Source: Bog-473 sp963741995
Lineage (GTDB): Bacteria; Actinomycetota; Acidimicrobiia; Acidimicrobiales; RAAP-2
NCBI GenBank assembly: GCA_963741995.1
Contig: CAVUKI010000007.1
Location: forward strand, 248,001-312,000
DNA: 64,000 nucleotides
Direction of reading: 5' to 3'
Part shown: positions 9,230 through 17,680 of the stretch, piece after piece
How positions within the stretch are numbered: position 1 is the first letter of the stretch
Layout: each line of letters opens with the position of its first letter
Program-made: the position numbers and the translations under genes
The notes under the pieces: model-generated
Told to the model about the DNA's origin: nothing
The model's input: the letters and a program-made list of their open reading frames with translations, nothing else
The model's database searches: none

Positions 9230-11020
9230 ATGCCGCCAACAAAGAACGCGAAACTCCTCGCTTGGGTCGACGAAGTGGCGACCCTGACCACACCGGACCG
9301 AATCGAGTGGTGCGACGGTTCGGCCGACGAGTACGACCGGCTCTGCCAGGGGCTCGTCGACGCCGGCACGTTCACCCGTCTGTCGGACGCCAAGCGCCCC
9401 AACAGCTACTGGTCCCACTCGGACCCGGGCGACGTGGCCCGCGTCGAGGACCGCACCTTCATCTGCTCGGCCCTTGAGGTGGATGCCGGGCCGACCAACA
9501 ACTGGTGTGAGCCCGGGGAGATGCGCCAGCAGCTGAACGGCCTCTTCAAGGGCTGCATGAAGGGGCGCACCATGTACGTCGTCCCTTTCTCCATGGGCCC
9601 CCTGGGCTCGGACATCGCCCACATCGGGGTGCAGCTGACCGACTCGGCCTACGTGGCGGTCTCCATGCGCATCATGACCCGCATGGGCACGGGCGCCCTG
9701 GAAGTGCTCGGCGACGGCGAGTTCGTCCCCTGCCTGCACTCGGTCGGCGCGCCCCTCGAGGCGGGCGAGCAGGACGTGGCGTGGCCGTGCAACGCGGAGA
9801 ACAAGTACATCGTGCACTTCCCCGAGACGCGCGAGATCACCTCGTTCGGCTCCGGCTACGGCGGCAACGCTCTGTTGGGGAAGAAGTGCTTCGCGCTCCG
9901 CATCGCCTCGGTCATGGCCCGCGACGCCGGCTGGATGGCCGAGCACATGCTCATTCTCAAGCTCACCTCGCCGGAGGGCGAGACCCGCTACGTCACCGGT
10001 GCCTTCCCTTCGGCCTGTGGCAAGACGAACTTGGCCATGCTCATCCCATCCATCGAGGGATGGAAGGTCGAGACGGTCGGCGACGACATCTGCTGGATGA
10101 AGTTCGGCCCCGACGGCCAGCTCTACGCCATCAATCCCGAGGCCGGCTTCTTCGGCGTCGCACCGGGGACCAACACCCACACCAACCCCAATGCGATCCT
10201 GACGCTGGACGGCAACTGCATCTTCACCAACACGGCGCTGACCGACGACGGCGACATCTGGTGGGAGGGCATGACCGACGAGCCCCCGGCCCACCTGACC
10301 GACTGGAGGGGTGAGGACTGGACCCCCGAGAAGGGCACGCCGGCCGCCCATCCCAACGCCCGCTTCACGACGCCGGCCAGCCAGGACCCGGCCATCGCGC
10401 CGGAGTGGGAGGACCCCAAGGGCGTCCCGATCAGCGCCATCCTCTTCGGCGGTCGCCGCGCCTCGGTCGTCCCCCTTGTCTTTCAGTCCCACGACTGGGA
10501 GCACGGCGTGTTCCTCGGCTCCATCATGGCGTCCGAGACGACGGCCGCCCAGGCCGGTGCCGTCGGCAATCTCCGCCGCGACCCCTTCGCCATGCTGCCC
10601 TTCTGCGGGTACAACATGGCCGACTACTTCGCGCACTGGCTGCGCATCGGCGCGGAAGCACCCGACCGTGACGCCCTGCCGAAGATCTTCTACGTCAACT
10701 GGTTCCGCAAGGACGCCGACGGGAAGTTCCTCTGGCCCGGCTACGGCGAGAACTCCCGGGTGCTCGAGTGGATCTTCAACCGCATCACGGACAAGGCCCC
10801 TGCGGTCGAGACGCCGATCGGCGCGGTGCCGACACCCGACGCCATCGACACGACGGGGCTCGACGTGAGTGCGGATCAGATGCAGGAGCTCCTGCGGGTC
10901 GACACCGAGGGGTGGCGGGCGGAAGTGCCCCTCATCAAGGAGTACTACGCCAGGTTCGGCGACCGGCTCCCCCAGGCGCTGGCCGACCAGGCCGAGACGC
11001 TCGGCCAGCGCCTGGGCTGA
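9230..11020 (+). CDS. pckG: Phosphoenolpyruvate carboxykinase (GTP)
   Basis: Converts oxaloacetate and GTP to phosphoenolpyruvate, CO2 and GDP, the entry to gluconeogenesis. The protein is 596 residues, normal for the GTP-dependent family. The GTP P-loop with the mobile-lid cysteine, FPSACGKTNLAML, is at about 259-271. FGSGYGGNALLGKK and LFGGRR are also present, and the C-terminal block FYVNWFRKDADGKFLWPGYG holds substrate-binding residues. ATG 9230 is chosen because family members start close to PTKNAKLLAWVDEV. An AGGAG lies 14-18 bases upstream, a little far. A longer reading frame upstream exists but is unlikely to be used. Confidence 0.97.
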   Translation: MPPTKNAKLLAWVDEVATLTTPDRIEWCDGSADEYDRLCQGLVDAGTFTRLSDAKRPNSYWSHSDPGDVARVEDRTFICSALEVDAGPTNNWCEPGEMRQQLNGLFKGCMKGRTMYVVPFSMGPLGSDIAHIGVQLTDSAYVAVSMRIMTRMGTGALEVLGDGEFVPCLHSVGAPLEAGEQDVAWPCNAENKYIVHFPETREITSFGSGYGGNALLGKKCFALRIASVMARDAGWMAEHMLILKLTSPEGETRYVTGAFPSACGKTNLAMLIPSIEGWKVETVGDDICWMKFGPDGQLYAINPEAGFFGVAPGTNTHTNPNAILTLDGNCIFTNTALTDDGDIWWEGMTDEPPAHLTDWRGEDWTPEKGTPAAHPNARFTTPASQDPAIAPEWEDPKGVPISAILFGGRRASVVPLVFQSHDWEHGVFLGSIMASETTAAQAGAVGNLRRDPFAMLPFCGYNMADYFAHWLRIGAEAPDRDALPKIFYVNWFRKDADGKFLWPGYGENSRVLEWIFNRITDKAPAVETPIGAVPTPDAIDTTGLDVSADQMQELLRVDTEGWRAEVPLIKEYYARFGDRLPQALADQAETLGQRLG

Positions 11021-11025
11021 GGGCA

Positions 11026-12390
11026 TCAGCCCTCCGCTTCGCCCACGTCCCCGAGGTTGCGGTACTCGCGCTGCACCAGCCGCGGCGCGTGCGCGGCGCG
11101 GCGACCCGAGACGTAGGTCAGCCCGCCGAGGGCGGCCAGCACGGCAATGGTGGCGTCGCCCTGGGGCAGCGTGAACACGATGATCAACGGGATGAGCGAG
11201 CCGACCACCCACACCAGCTGCTGGCGCATGCCGAAGCGGGCGAAGGCGCGGCCCTGGGCGGACAGGGGGATGTAGCGCTGGGTCATGGCGTCGAAGGAGG
11301 GCTGGGCCACGGCACCGCACAGGCCGACCACGAAGGCGAGGACCACCTGCGCCAGGAGTGTGCCCCAGACGGCGCACCCGGCCGCCGCGATGGCGATCAG
11401 CCACAGCGAGGAGAGCAGCAGCTGTTGCTCGGTCATGCGCTTGCGGAGCCGCCCGACCAGGACCAGCCCGACGATGGCCCCCACTCCGCTGCCGGCCAGG
11501 ACCAGCCCGTACCAGTAGAGGCCCACGCCGTGCATGCGCCGGAGCCCGAAGGCGAGCATGAAGGTCATGAAACCGGTCAGGCCGCGCACGATGCACATGG
11601 CGCTCAGACCGAGCATCACTTCGGGATTGGCGAACGGCTGCAACCGCAACAGGTCCTGTTCGCGCGTCAGGGCCTCGCCCTCCTGGCCGTACTCACGCGC
11701 TTTGGTCGAGTTGTCGGTCCACAGCTCCTCTGCCCGCCGGCTCGTGAGCACCGGCAGCCGGGCGCCGGCCACGGCGGCGCCGACGAAGACGACCGTGGCG
11801 AAGACGAGGACGGCCGGGGAGCCCGCGATCTTGTAGAGGATCACGGCCGGAATCGATGCGACGAAGCCGGCCAGGGTGCCGAGGAGCGTCAGCCGCGCGT
11901 TGAGCGTGGCGTAGCCGGCCTGTTCGCTCTCCGAGTCGGACCCGTCCAGCGCGGCCATCTCGGGCACCAGCGCGCCCTTGGTCACCAGGTAGAGCTTCTG
12001 GCACACCAGCACCAGGAAGGCGAGCGGGAACAGCAGCAGGCTGTGGAGGTGGGTCGCCATCAGCGGGCACAGCACCACCTGCCCGACGGCGGACGAGACG
12101 ACCATGAGGCGGCGCGCGCCGCGGCTGCGGTCGATGAGCGGGCCGAGCAGAGGCGACACGATGGCGAACGGGGCCAAGGTGAAGAGCAGGTAGAGCAGGA
12201 TCTTGTGGTCGGCGGCGTCCGGCGAGATGGAGAAGAAGAGCGAGCCGGCCAGCGAGATGGTGACGACGGTGCCGCCGCCGAGCATGGCGCACTGCAGGAG
12301 GGACAGGCGGCCGATGGGATGTGACTGGTCGAAGAGGTCCTGACGGGCCTGGCGCGCCATGTCCTTGAACTGCTCGATCTTCGGCACCAT
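11026..12390 (-). CDS. Major facilitator superfamily transporter
   Basis: Predicted inner-membrane permease of about 454 residues with 11-12 hydrophobic segments (for example TVVTISLAGSLFFSI, ILLYLLFTLAPFAIVSPLLG, LWLIAIAAAGCAVWGTLLA). The loop LLGPLIDRSRGARR between helices 2 and 3 is the MFS motif A region (G-x-x-x-D-R-x-x-R-R). The family is nearest to the 12-TM exporter-like MFS proteins, but the substrate cannot be told. ATG 12390 begins MVPKIEQFKDMARQARQ, a charged cytosolic N-terminus. It ends 5 bp after pckG, convergent with it, and diverges from the small RAM-domain gene. Confidence 0.85.
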   Translation of the reverse strand: MVPKIEQFKDMARQARQDLFDQSHPIGRLSLLQCAMLGGGTVVTISLAGSLFFSISPDAADHKILLYLLFTLAPFAIVSPLLGPLIDRSRGARRLMVVSSAVGQVVLCPLMATHLHSLLLFPLAFLVLVCQKLYLVTKGALVPEMAALDGSDSESEQAGYATLNARLTLLGTLAGFVASIPAVILYKIAGSPAVLVFATVVFVGAAVAGARLPVLTSRRAEELWTDNSTKAREYGQEGEALTREQDLLRLQPFANPEVMLGLSAMCIVRGLTGFMTFMLAFGLRRMHGVGLYWYGLVLAGSGVGAIVGLVLVGRLRKRMTEQQLLLSSLWLIAIAAAGCAVWGTLLAQVVLAFVVGLCGAVAQPSFDAMTQRYIPLSAQGRAFARFGMRQQLVWVVGSLIPLIIVFTLPQGDATIAVLAALGGLTYVSGRRAAHAPRLVQREYRNLGDVGEAEG

Positions 12391-12417
12391 CGCCACCACG
12401 CCAATGTACGGTGTGCC

Positions 12418-12654
12418 GTGACCGTCCACGCGTACGTGCTGATTCAGACCGACGTGGGCAAGGCCGCCCACGTCGCCCAGCAGCTCGGCGGCATCGACGG
12501 CGTGGTCGTGGCCGACGGTGTCACTGGCCCGTACGACGTGATCGCCCGCGCCGAGGCCGCGTCCATGGACGATCTCGGCCGCATGGTGGTGCGGGACATG
12601 CAACAGATCGAGGGCATCACCCGCACCATCACCTGCCCCGTCGTCACGATCTGA
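12418..12654 (+). CDS. Stand-alone Lrp/AsnC ligand-binding (RAM) domain protein
   Basis: A 78-residue protein consisting only of the RAM (regulation of amino acid metabolism) domain: VHAYVLIQTDVGKAAHVAQQL, GVTGPYDVIARAEA and MVVRDMQQIEGITRT. There is no helix-turn-helix, so it cannot bind DNA by itself. Such small RAM proteins form oligomeric rings that bind amino acids or modulate partner regulators. The start is GTG at 12418, only 28 bp from the divergent MFS start, so the two genes share a very compact promoter region. Confidence 0.85.
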   Translation: MTVHAYVLIQTDVGKAAHVAQQLGGIDGVVVADGVTGPYDVIARAEAASMDDLGRMVVRDMQQIEGITRTITCPVVTI

Positions 12655-12950
12655 CCGTCCGCTCCGCTCGTGCGGGTCCTCCGTCCCGGGGCAACCCAGG
12701 TTCCCCAGCCACTGCAGGCACGGCCGGCGCGTCGAGATGACCCCCACACGGTGATGGCGGCGCGCCGAACGCCCTCAGGTCGGTCGAAGGCGACAACCCA
12801 GAAGGCCTGAATCGCCCGTCGCCCGTCGTGCTGGGGGTCCGAGGGAGTTTCCCGCGTTGCCGTCCTTGAACGGGGGTGCGAGGGGTAAGGGCTCTGCGCC
12901 GCACCAATCGGGCCCTCCGCCGGGGAGCCTCCTTCGAAGGAGAACCCGCT
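12655..12950 (+). other. Gene-free leader upstream of a small membrane ORF
   Basis: No convincing protein is seen in this ~300-bp stretch on either strand. It lies between the RAM-domain gene and a 59-residue membrane ORF on the same strand. It contains several GC-rich short inverted repeats that could fold in RNA, but no riboswitch class that I can recognise. It may hold the promoter and 5' leader of the small ORF. Confidence 0.35.
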
Positions 12951-13130
12951 TTGTCTTCCGTTGTACGCACGCGCACGTTCTCGTCGCTGTCGATCGTCTT
13001 GTTTTTCGTCATGGTCATGATGGCCGCACAGCGGGTGATGTCCTCGGCCGGGACGTTGCCGACGTCCAACTCGTACGTGATCGCAGGGGTTGCCGACTGG
13101 CCCATCGACCCCTACGGGGCCTGCCCCTGA
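12951..13130 (+). CDS. Small single-span membrane protein, unknown function
   Basis: A candidate gene of 59 codons starting with TTG, supported by a strong Shine-Dalgarno-like AAGGAG about 8 bases upstream. The product has a basic N-terminus (SSVVRTRTF), one hydrophobic segment (SLSIVLFFVMVMMA) and a short polar tail ending in DPYGACP. It is most likely a membrane-anchored or signal-peptide microprotein. I do not recognise a family. The clean RBS spacing and the amphipathic pattern are the main support. Confidence 0.45.
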   Translation: MSSVVRTRTFSSLSIVLFFVMVMMAAQRVMSSAGTLPTSNSYVIAGVADWPIDPYGACP

Positions 13131-13175
13131 CCGGGGGCCGGCGCCTTCGGACAGCCTGCGATCCCCGGCGCGCTG

Positions 13176-14354
13176 CTAGCTGAGCGCGCCCGACTCGCGG
13201 AGCTTGGCCACGACACTCTCGTCCACGCCCCACTCGACCAGCCCGGAGATGGTGTCCGCACCGGGCGGGGACGGCGGCTTCGACACCGCTGAAGGCGTCT
13301 TGGAGAACCGCGGCGCCGGCGCCGGCTGCACGGCGCCGGCGACCTCGATGTAGGTCGAGCGCGCCACATTGTGGGGGTGCTCGTGCGCCTCCCAGGGCGA
13401 GAGCACGGGCGCCACACACGCGTCGGTCCCGTCGAAGACGACGCACCATTCGTCGCGGGTCTTCGTCTTGAAGATGGCGGCGAAGCGCTCCTTCATCGCC
13501 GGCCAGTCTTCCCGCGAATTCTGCTGCGGCAGCGACTCGTCATCGGCCAGCCCGAGCCCGTCGAGCAGCGCGGCGTAGAACTGCTTCTCAATGCCGCCCG
13601 TCGCCATCCACTTGCCGTCCGACGTCTCGTAGACCTCGTAGAAGGGCGCCCCGGTGTCGAGCATGTTGGCCCCACGCTGCTCGTTCCACATGCCACCAAT
13701 GTGAAATGCATGGATCATGGTCATGAGGGATGCGGCGCCGTCCACCATGGCGGCGTCGACCACCTGGCCCTCGCCGGAGCGGGTCGCCTCGAGCAGGGCG
13801 GCCACCATGCCGAAGGCCAGCAACATGCCGCCACCGCCGAAGTCGCCCACGAGGTTCAGCGGCGGCACCGGGGCCGAATCGGCCCGGCCCAGCGACCACA
13901 GCGCCCCGCCGATGGCGATGTAGTCGATGTCGTGGCCGGCCCTGGGCGCCATCGGGCCCTCCTGGCCCCATCCGGTCATGCGGCCGTAGACCAGGCGGCG
14001 GTTGCGCTCGAGGCAGGCGTCGGGCCCGATGCCCAGTCGCTCGGCCACGCCGGGCCGGAAGCCCTCTATCAACCCATCGGCCTCCTCGACCAGGCCGAGC
14101 ACCAGCTCGACTGCGTCGGGGTTCTTCAGGTCGATGCCCACCGAAGGCCGGGACCGGTTCAGCAGGTCCCAGTACGGCCCCGAGCCCGCGGCGTCCATCT
14201 CCTCGGCCCGCTCCACTGCCCCCGGCGCCGCCCGCTCGAGCCGCAGGACCTGCGCCCCCGCGTCGGCCAGCATCATGCACGTGTAGGGGGCCGGCCCGAT
14301 ACCCGCCAGCTCAATGATCTTGATCCCGCTCAACGGTCCACTGCGGTCGGCCAT
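13176..14354 (-). CDS. CaiB/BaiF CoA-transferase family protein (alpha-methylacyl-CoA racemase-like)
   Basis: Family III CoA-transferase/racemase of 392 residues. Motifs are GPLSGIKIIELAGIGPAPY at the N-terminus, DAGAQVLRLER, SVGIDLKNPDAVE, LVEEADGLIEGFRPGVAERLG and RMTGWGQEGPMAPRAGHDID, which contains the conserved GHDI-D block used by AMACR-type enzymes, where His and Asp do proton transfer. The likely reaction is epimerisation of 2-methylacyl-CoA in branched-chain or sterol-side-chain breakdown. An acyl-CoA dehydrogenase lies 2 kb away on the same strand, which fits fatty-acid catabolism. ATG 14354 is chosen; it is divergent from galK. Confidence 0.9.
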   Translation of the reverse strand: MADRSGPLSGIKIIELAGIGPAPYTCMMLADAGAQVLRLERAAPGAVERAEEMDAAGSGPYWDLLNRSRPSVGIDLKNPDAVELVLGLVEEADGLIEGFRPGVAERLGIGPDACLERNRRLVYGRMTGWGQEGPMAPRAGHDIDYIAIGGALWSLGRADSAPVPPLNLVGDFGGGGMLLAFGMVAALLEATRSGEGQVVDAAMVDGAASLMTMIHAFHIGGMWNEQRGANMLDTGAPFYEVYETSDGKWMATGGIEKQFYAALLDGLGLADDESLPQQNSREDWPAMKERFAAIFKTKTRDEWCVVFDGTDACVAPVLSPWEAHEHPHNVARSTYIEVAGAVQPAPAPRFSKTPSAVSKPPSPPGADTISGLVEWGVDESVVAKLRESGALS

Positions 14355-14370
14355 CGAAGGATCGTGACCC

Positions 14371-15444
14371 GTGCCGCCCGCGATGGTCAAGCCCGCCCCC
14401 GTCCTGCGCCAAGCTGGGAGCGTGCCCGCGGCCCGCGCCCCTGGACGAGTGACCATCGTCGGCGACCACACCGACTACAACGGCGGCCTCTCGCTGCCCA
14501 TGGCCATCGAGCTGGGCACCGAGGTCGACTTCACGCCGAAGCCAGGCAGCTTCCTCTTCGGGATCGACTCCGACCAGTTCCCCGGGCGACCGATCGAGAT
14601 CATGCTGGGCGATACCGCCCCGGTGCGCGCCGACGCCGCCCTGGCGGCCGGGCTGCTGCGCCTGCAACCGCCACCGAGCGGCGGCGCGGCACGGGTGACG
14701 AGCACCCTCCCCGTGGGCGCAGGCCTGTCGTCGAGTGCCGCCTTCTCGGTGGCGTTGCTGCTCGCCCTCGGGCACGACCCCGATCCCCTCGCGCTGGCTC
14801 AGGATTGCCAGGAGGCCGAGCGCAGCGCGGGCGCCCAGGTCGGCCTGCTCGATCCCCTGGCCATCGCCGGCGCCACGGCGGGGCACGCACTCCATATCGA
14901 CTTCGCCACCCTCCAGACCCGGCAGGTGGCTGTGCCCGAGGAGGCGGCCTTCGTGATCGTGCACAGCGAGGCCCCGCGCCTCTTGACCAACACCCCCTAC
15001 GCCACCCGCCGCGCCGAGTGCGAGCGGGCCGCGCACATCCTGGGCCGGCCGCTCGGCCTGTGCGAGATCGGTGATCTGAGCGCACTGCGGGATCCCATCC
15101 TGCGCCGGCGGGCCCGGCACGTGATCACCGAGTGCGCCCGGGTGCGGGAGGCGGAGCGGCTCCTGGGCCGGGGCAACCTCGGCGGGCTGGGCGACGTCAT
15201 GACGGAGGGGCATCGCAGCCTGGCCGATGACTACAGGGTGTCCGTGCCGGCGGTCGACGGGCTGGTGGAGCACCTGCTGGGTCAACCCGGTGTCCTCGGT
15301 GCCCGTATGAGCGGCGGCGGCTTCGGTGGGTGCGTCGTCGCGCTCTGCCGGCCCGACTCGCCCGCGCTCGACACGGAGGCCTATCTCCCGAGCCGAAGCT
15401 GGCGGGTCAGCCCGGTTGCCGGCGCAGCTCGTCTCGCGACGTAG
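14371..15444 (+). CDS. galK: Galactokinase (GHMP family)
   Basis: Phosphorylates galactose to galactose 1-phosphate in the Leloir pathway, feeding UDP-sugars. The GalK signature near residue 24 reads GRVTIVGDHTDYNGGLSLP (usually G-E-H-T-D-Y-N). The GHMP ATP motif is LPVGAGLSSSAAFSVALL, and the C-terminal motif is ARMSGGGFGGCVVALC. At about 340-357 residues it is a little short for the family. Start codons at 14371 (GTG), 14383 (ATG) and 14422 (GTG) are all possible. It ends convergently with trpD, overlapping it by about 38 bp. Confidence 0.88.
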   Translation: MPPAMVKPAPVLRQAGSVPAARAPGRVTIVGDHTDYNGGLSLPMAIELGTEVDFTPKPGSFLFGIDSDQFPGRPIEIMLGDTAPVRADAALAAGLLRLQPPPSGGAARVTSTLPVGAGLSSSAAFSVALLLALGHDPDPLALAQDCQEAERSAGAQVGLLDPLAIAGATAGHALHIDFATLQTRQVAVPEEAAFVIVHSEAPRLLTNTPYATRRAECERAAHILGRPLGLCEIGDLSALRDPILRRRARHVITECARVREAERLLGRGNLGGLGDVMTEGHRSLADDYRVSVPAVDGLVEHLLGQPGVLGARMSGGGFGGCVVALCRPDSPALDTEAYLPSRSWRVSPVAGAARLAT

Positions 15445-16474
15445 CGATCAGCGCGTCAAGGACCTCGACGGCCTTTCCGCTGTCGATCGACTCTGTCGCC
15501 GGCGCCAGCCCGCTCTGCACGTCCTCGACCCGTCCCGCCACTACGAGCGCGGCCGCCGCGTTGAGGATCCCGATGTCGCGCCGTGCTCCTCGCTCCCCTT
15601 CGAGGACGGAGCGGATCACGCCGGCGTTGAACGCGGCGTCGCCACCGCGCAGATCCGCCATCGTGGCCGGGGCGAAGCCGAGCGCCTGGGGATCCACCCG
15701 CCACTCGCTCACCTCGAAGGCACCGTTGCCGTCGCCGCGCACCTCCAGGACCCTGGAGGGCGCGGTCACGCTCAACTCGTCGAGCCCGTCATCGGCGTGC
15801 ACGATCAGCGCGTGCCGGCTCCCCGTCGCCCCGAATACGCCGGCCATGATCGGCGCCATGGCGGGGTCGCTGACGCCGACCAGCTGGCGCCGGGTGCGCG
15901 CCGGATTGATGAGCGGCCCCAGGAAGTTGAACACCGTCGGCACGCCCAATTCCTTGCGGACGGGGCCGATGAAGCGCATGGCCGGGTGGAAGCGCTGGGC
16001 GAAGCAGAACCCCATGCCGGCCTCGGTGACGCAACGGGCCACGCCTTCGGGGCCGAGCTCGATGGCCACGCCGAGCGCCTCGAGCACGTCCGCCGTGCCC
16101 ACCGACGAGGAGGCGGCGCGGTTGCCGTGCTTGCACACGGGCACCCCGCACCCCGCCGTGATGAACGAGGCCAGCGTTGTCACGTTGAAGCTGGACAGCC
16201 GGTCGCCACCCGTCCCGACGAGGTCGACCGCCACGTCAGCGTCTTCGTCGGCGAGAGGGCAGGGCACGGCGGCATCGACCATGGCCCGGGCCAACCCGGT
16301 GACTTCCTCGGCCGTCTCGCCCTTGGCGTGCAGCAGGGCCAGGAAGGCCCCCACCTGGGCCGGTGTCGCCTCACCCGAGACAACGACCTGCAGCGTCTCC
16401 TCGGCCTCCGAAGCGTTGAGGGGTTCCCACCGGCTGAGTCGGGCCAGGACCTCCGGCCAGGTCAGTCCCACCAC
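15407..16474 (-). CDS. trpD: Anthranilate phosphoribosyltransferase
   Basis: Joins anthranilate and PRPP, the second step of tryptophan synthesis. The protein is about 355 residues. Family motifs are the PRPP loop DLVGTGGDRLSSFNVTT, KHGNRAASSSVGTADVLEALG, FCFAQRFHPAMRF, GPLINPA and the acidic ending block. The start is one of two adjacent GTG codons (16474 or 16471), overlapping the end of the acyl-CoA dehydrogenase by about 10 bp. No other trp gene is nearby, so it is a detached member of the pathway. Confidence 0.93.
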   Translation of the reverse strand: MVGLTWPEVLARLSRWEPLNASEAEETLQVVVSGEATPAQVGAFLALLHAKGETAEEVTGLARAMVDAAVPCPLADEDADVAVDLVGTGGDRLSSFNVTTLASFITAGCGVPVCKHGNRAASSSVGTADVLEALGVAIELGPEGVARCVTEAGMGFCFAQRFHPAMRFIGPVRKELGVPTVFNFLGPLINPARTRRQLVGVSDPAMAPIMAGVFGATGSRHALIVHADDGLDELSVTAPSRVLEVRGDGNGAFEVSEWRVDPQALGFAPATMADLRGGDAAFNAGVIRSVLEGERGARRDIGILNAAAALVVAGRVEDVQSGLAPATESIDSGKAVEVLDALIATSRDELRRQPG

Positions 16475-17637
16475 AGGTCCCGATCGAGCACACCTCGGGC
16501 GATGAGCCCGAGCTGCACCTGCGAGGTGCCCTCCACGATGGTCAGCTGCTTGGCGTCGCGGTACCACTGCTCCGTCGGATGATCCTCCATGTACCCGGCG
16601 GCGCCGAGCAGCTGGACGGCCAGCGACGAGGCCCGAACGGCCAGTTCGGTGGCGTGGTACTTGGCCATCGACAGGTACGGGACGTATTGCTTGGTGAACT
16701 TGCCCTCGTCGGCCAGCACGGCCGCCCGGTAGGTCAGCAAGCGGGCCGCCTCGATGTCGACGGCGCACTTGGCGATCTCCCATTGGATGCCCTGGAAGTC
16801 GGCGATGGTCTTTCCGAAGGCGGCCCGTTGCTGCACGTACTCGGTGGCGTACATGAGCGCGCCCTCGGCCAGCCCGATGCCGCGCGCCGCCACGATCGGG
16901 CGCATGGCGTTCAGACCGAGCATGGCCAGTCGGAAGCCGCCCACCTCACCGATGACGTTCTCCGCCGGGACATGCACGTCGCTCAGGAGGAGCTCTCCCG
17001 TGTCGACACCCTTGACGCCCATCTTGTGGTCCGTGCGGCCCACCTCGACCCCGTCCCAGGCCCGCTCGACGATGAACGCGGTCACCGAGTCGTGCGCCCG
17101 GCTGGTGGGGTCGCTGGTCTTGGCGAAGACGGTGTACCAGTCGGCCTCGCGCACGCCCGACATCCAGCACTTGGTGCCGTTGAGCACCCAGCCGCCCTCG
17201 CTCCCCTCGTCGGGGACCCCCCGGGTCCGCATGCCCATGACGTCGCTGCCCGCCTGGGGCTCGGACAGCCCGAAGGCGGACCGCTCCGTGCCGTCGCAGA
17301 TCCCGGGGAGGTAACGCTTCTTCTGCTCCTCGGTGCCCGCGATCATCACCGGACCAGTGGGCAGCCGGGTCAGGAGGAGCATCAAGGCCGCCGTGTTCGA
17401 GTACTTGGCCACTTCTTCAATGGCCAGGGCGAGGCCGAGGATGCCCGCACCCGAGCCCCCGAACTCGAGCGGGATGCACAAGCCGAGCAGCCCCGCGTCG
17501 CGGAACGCCTCGAAGATGTCGGTCGGGTAGGTCCCCTCTTTGTCGATGGCCCGCGCCCGCGGTTTGACCTTGTCCTGAGCCAGGCGCCGGACGGAATCTC
17601 GGAGCTCTAGGAATTCGTCGGGAAGATCAAAATGCAC
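16462..17637 (-). CDS. Acyl-CoA dehydrogenase
   Basis: FAD enzyme that introduces the alpha-beta double bond in acyl-CoA, passing electrons to ETF. The protein is 391 residues. Signatures are FGLSEPQAGSDVMGMRTRG (signature 1), AAFGKTIADFQGIQWEIA, and the C-terminal QLLGAAGYMEDHPTEQWYRDAKQLTIVEGTS, cut here into the two known blocks QLLGAAGYMEDHP and RDAKQLTIVEGTSQVQ. Glu of the IVEGTS motif lies where the catalytic base of short/medium-chain enzymes is found. The start GTG 17637 precedes HFDLPDEF. It is upstream of trpD with a slight overlap. Confidence 0.94.
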   Translation of the reverse strand: MHFDLPDEFLELRDSVRRLAQDKVKPRARAIDKEGTYPTDIFEAFRDAGLLGLCIPLEFGGSGAGILGLALAIEEVAKYSNTAALMLLLTRLPTGPVMIAGTEEQKKRYLPGICDGTERSAFGLSEPQAGSDVMGMRTRGVPDEGSEGGWVLNGTKCWMSGVREADWYTVFAKTSDPTSRAHDSVTAFIVERAWDGVEVGRTDHKMGVKGVDTGELLLSDVHVPAENVIGEVGGFRLAMLGLNAMRPIVAARGIGLAEGALMYATEYVQQRAAFGKTIADFQGIQWEIAKCAVDIEAARLLTYRAAVLADEGKFTKQYVPYLSMAKYHATELAVRASSLAVQLLGAAGYMEDHPTEQWYRDAKQLTIVEGTSQVQLGLIARGVLDRDLWWD

Positions 17638-17680
17638 CGGTGAAGGGTACCGGACCTCCCGGCCAGGTACTTTCTGTTTC

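Noticed and set aside
9140..11596. Long minus-strand open frame opposite pckG
   Set aside because: Antisense shadow of pckG; no domain is recognisable and composition is Gly/Arg/Val-rich.
12655..12950. Possible riboswitch (c-di-AMP, c-di-GMP or similar) in the leader
   Set aside because: I looked for the conserved cores of these classes and did not find them; only generic GC-rich inverted repeats are present.
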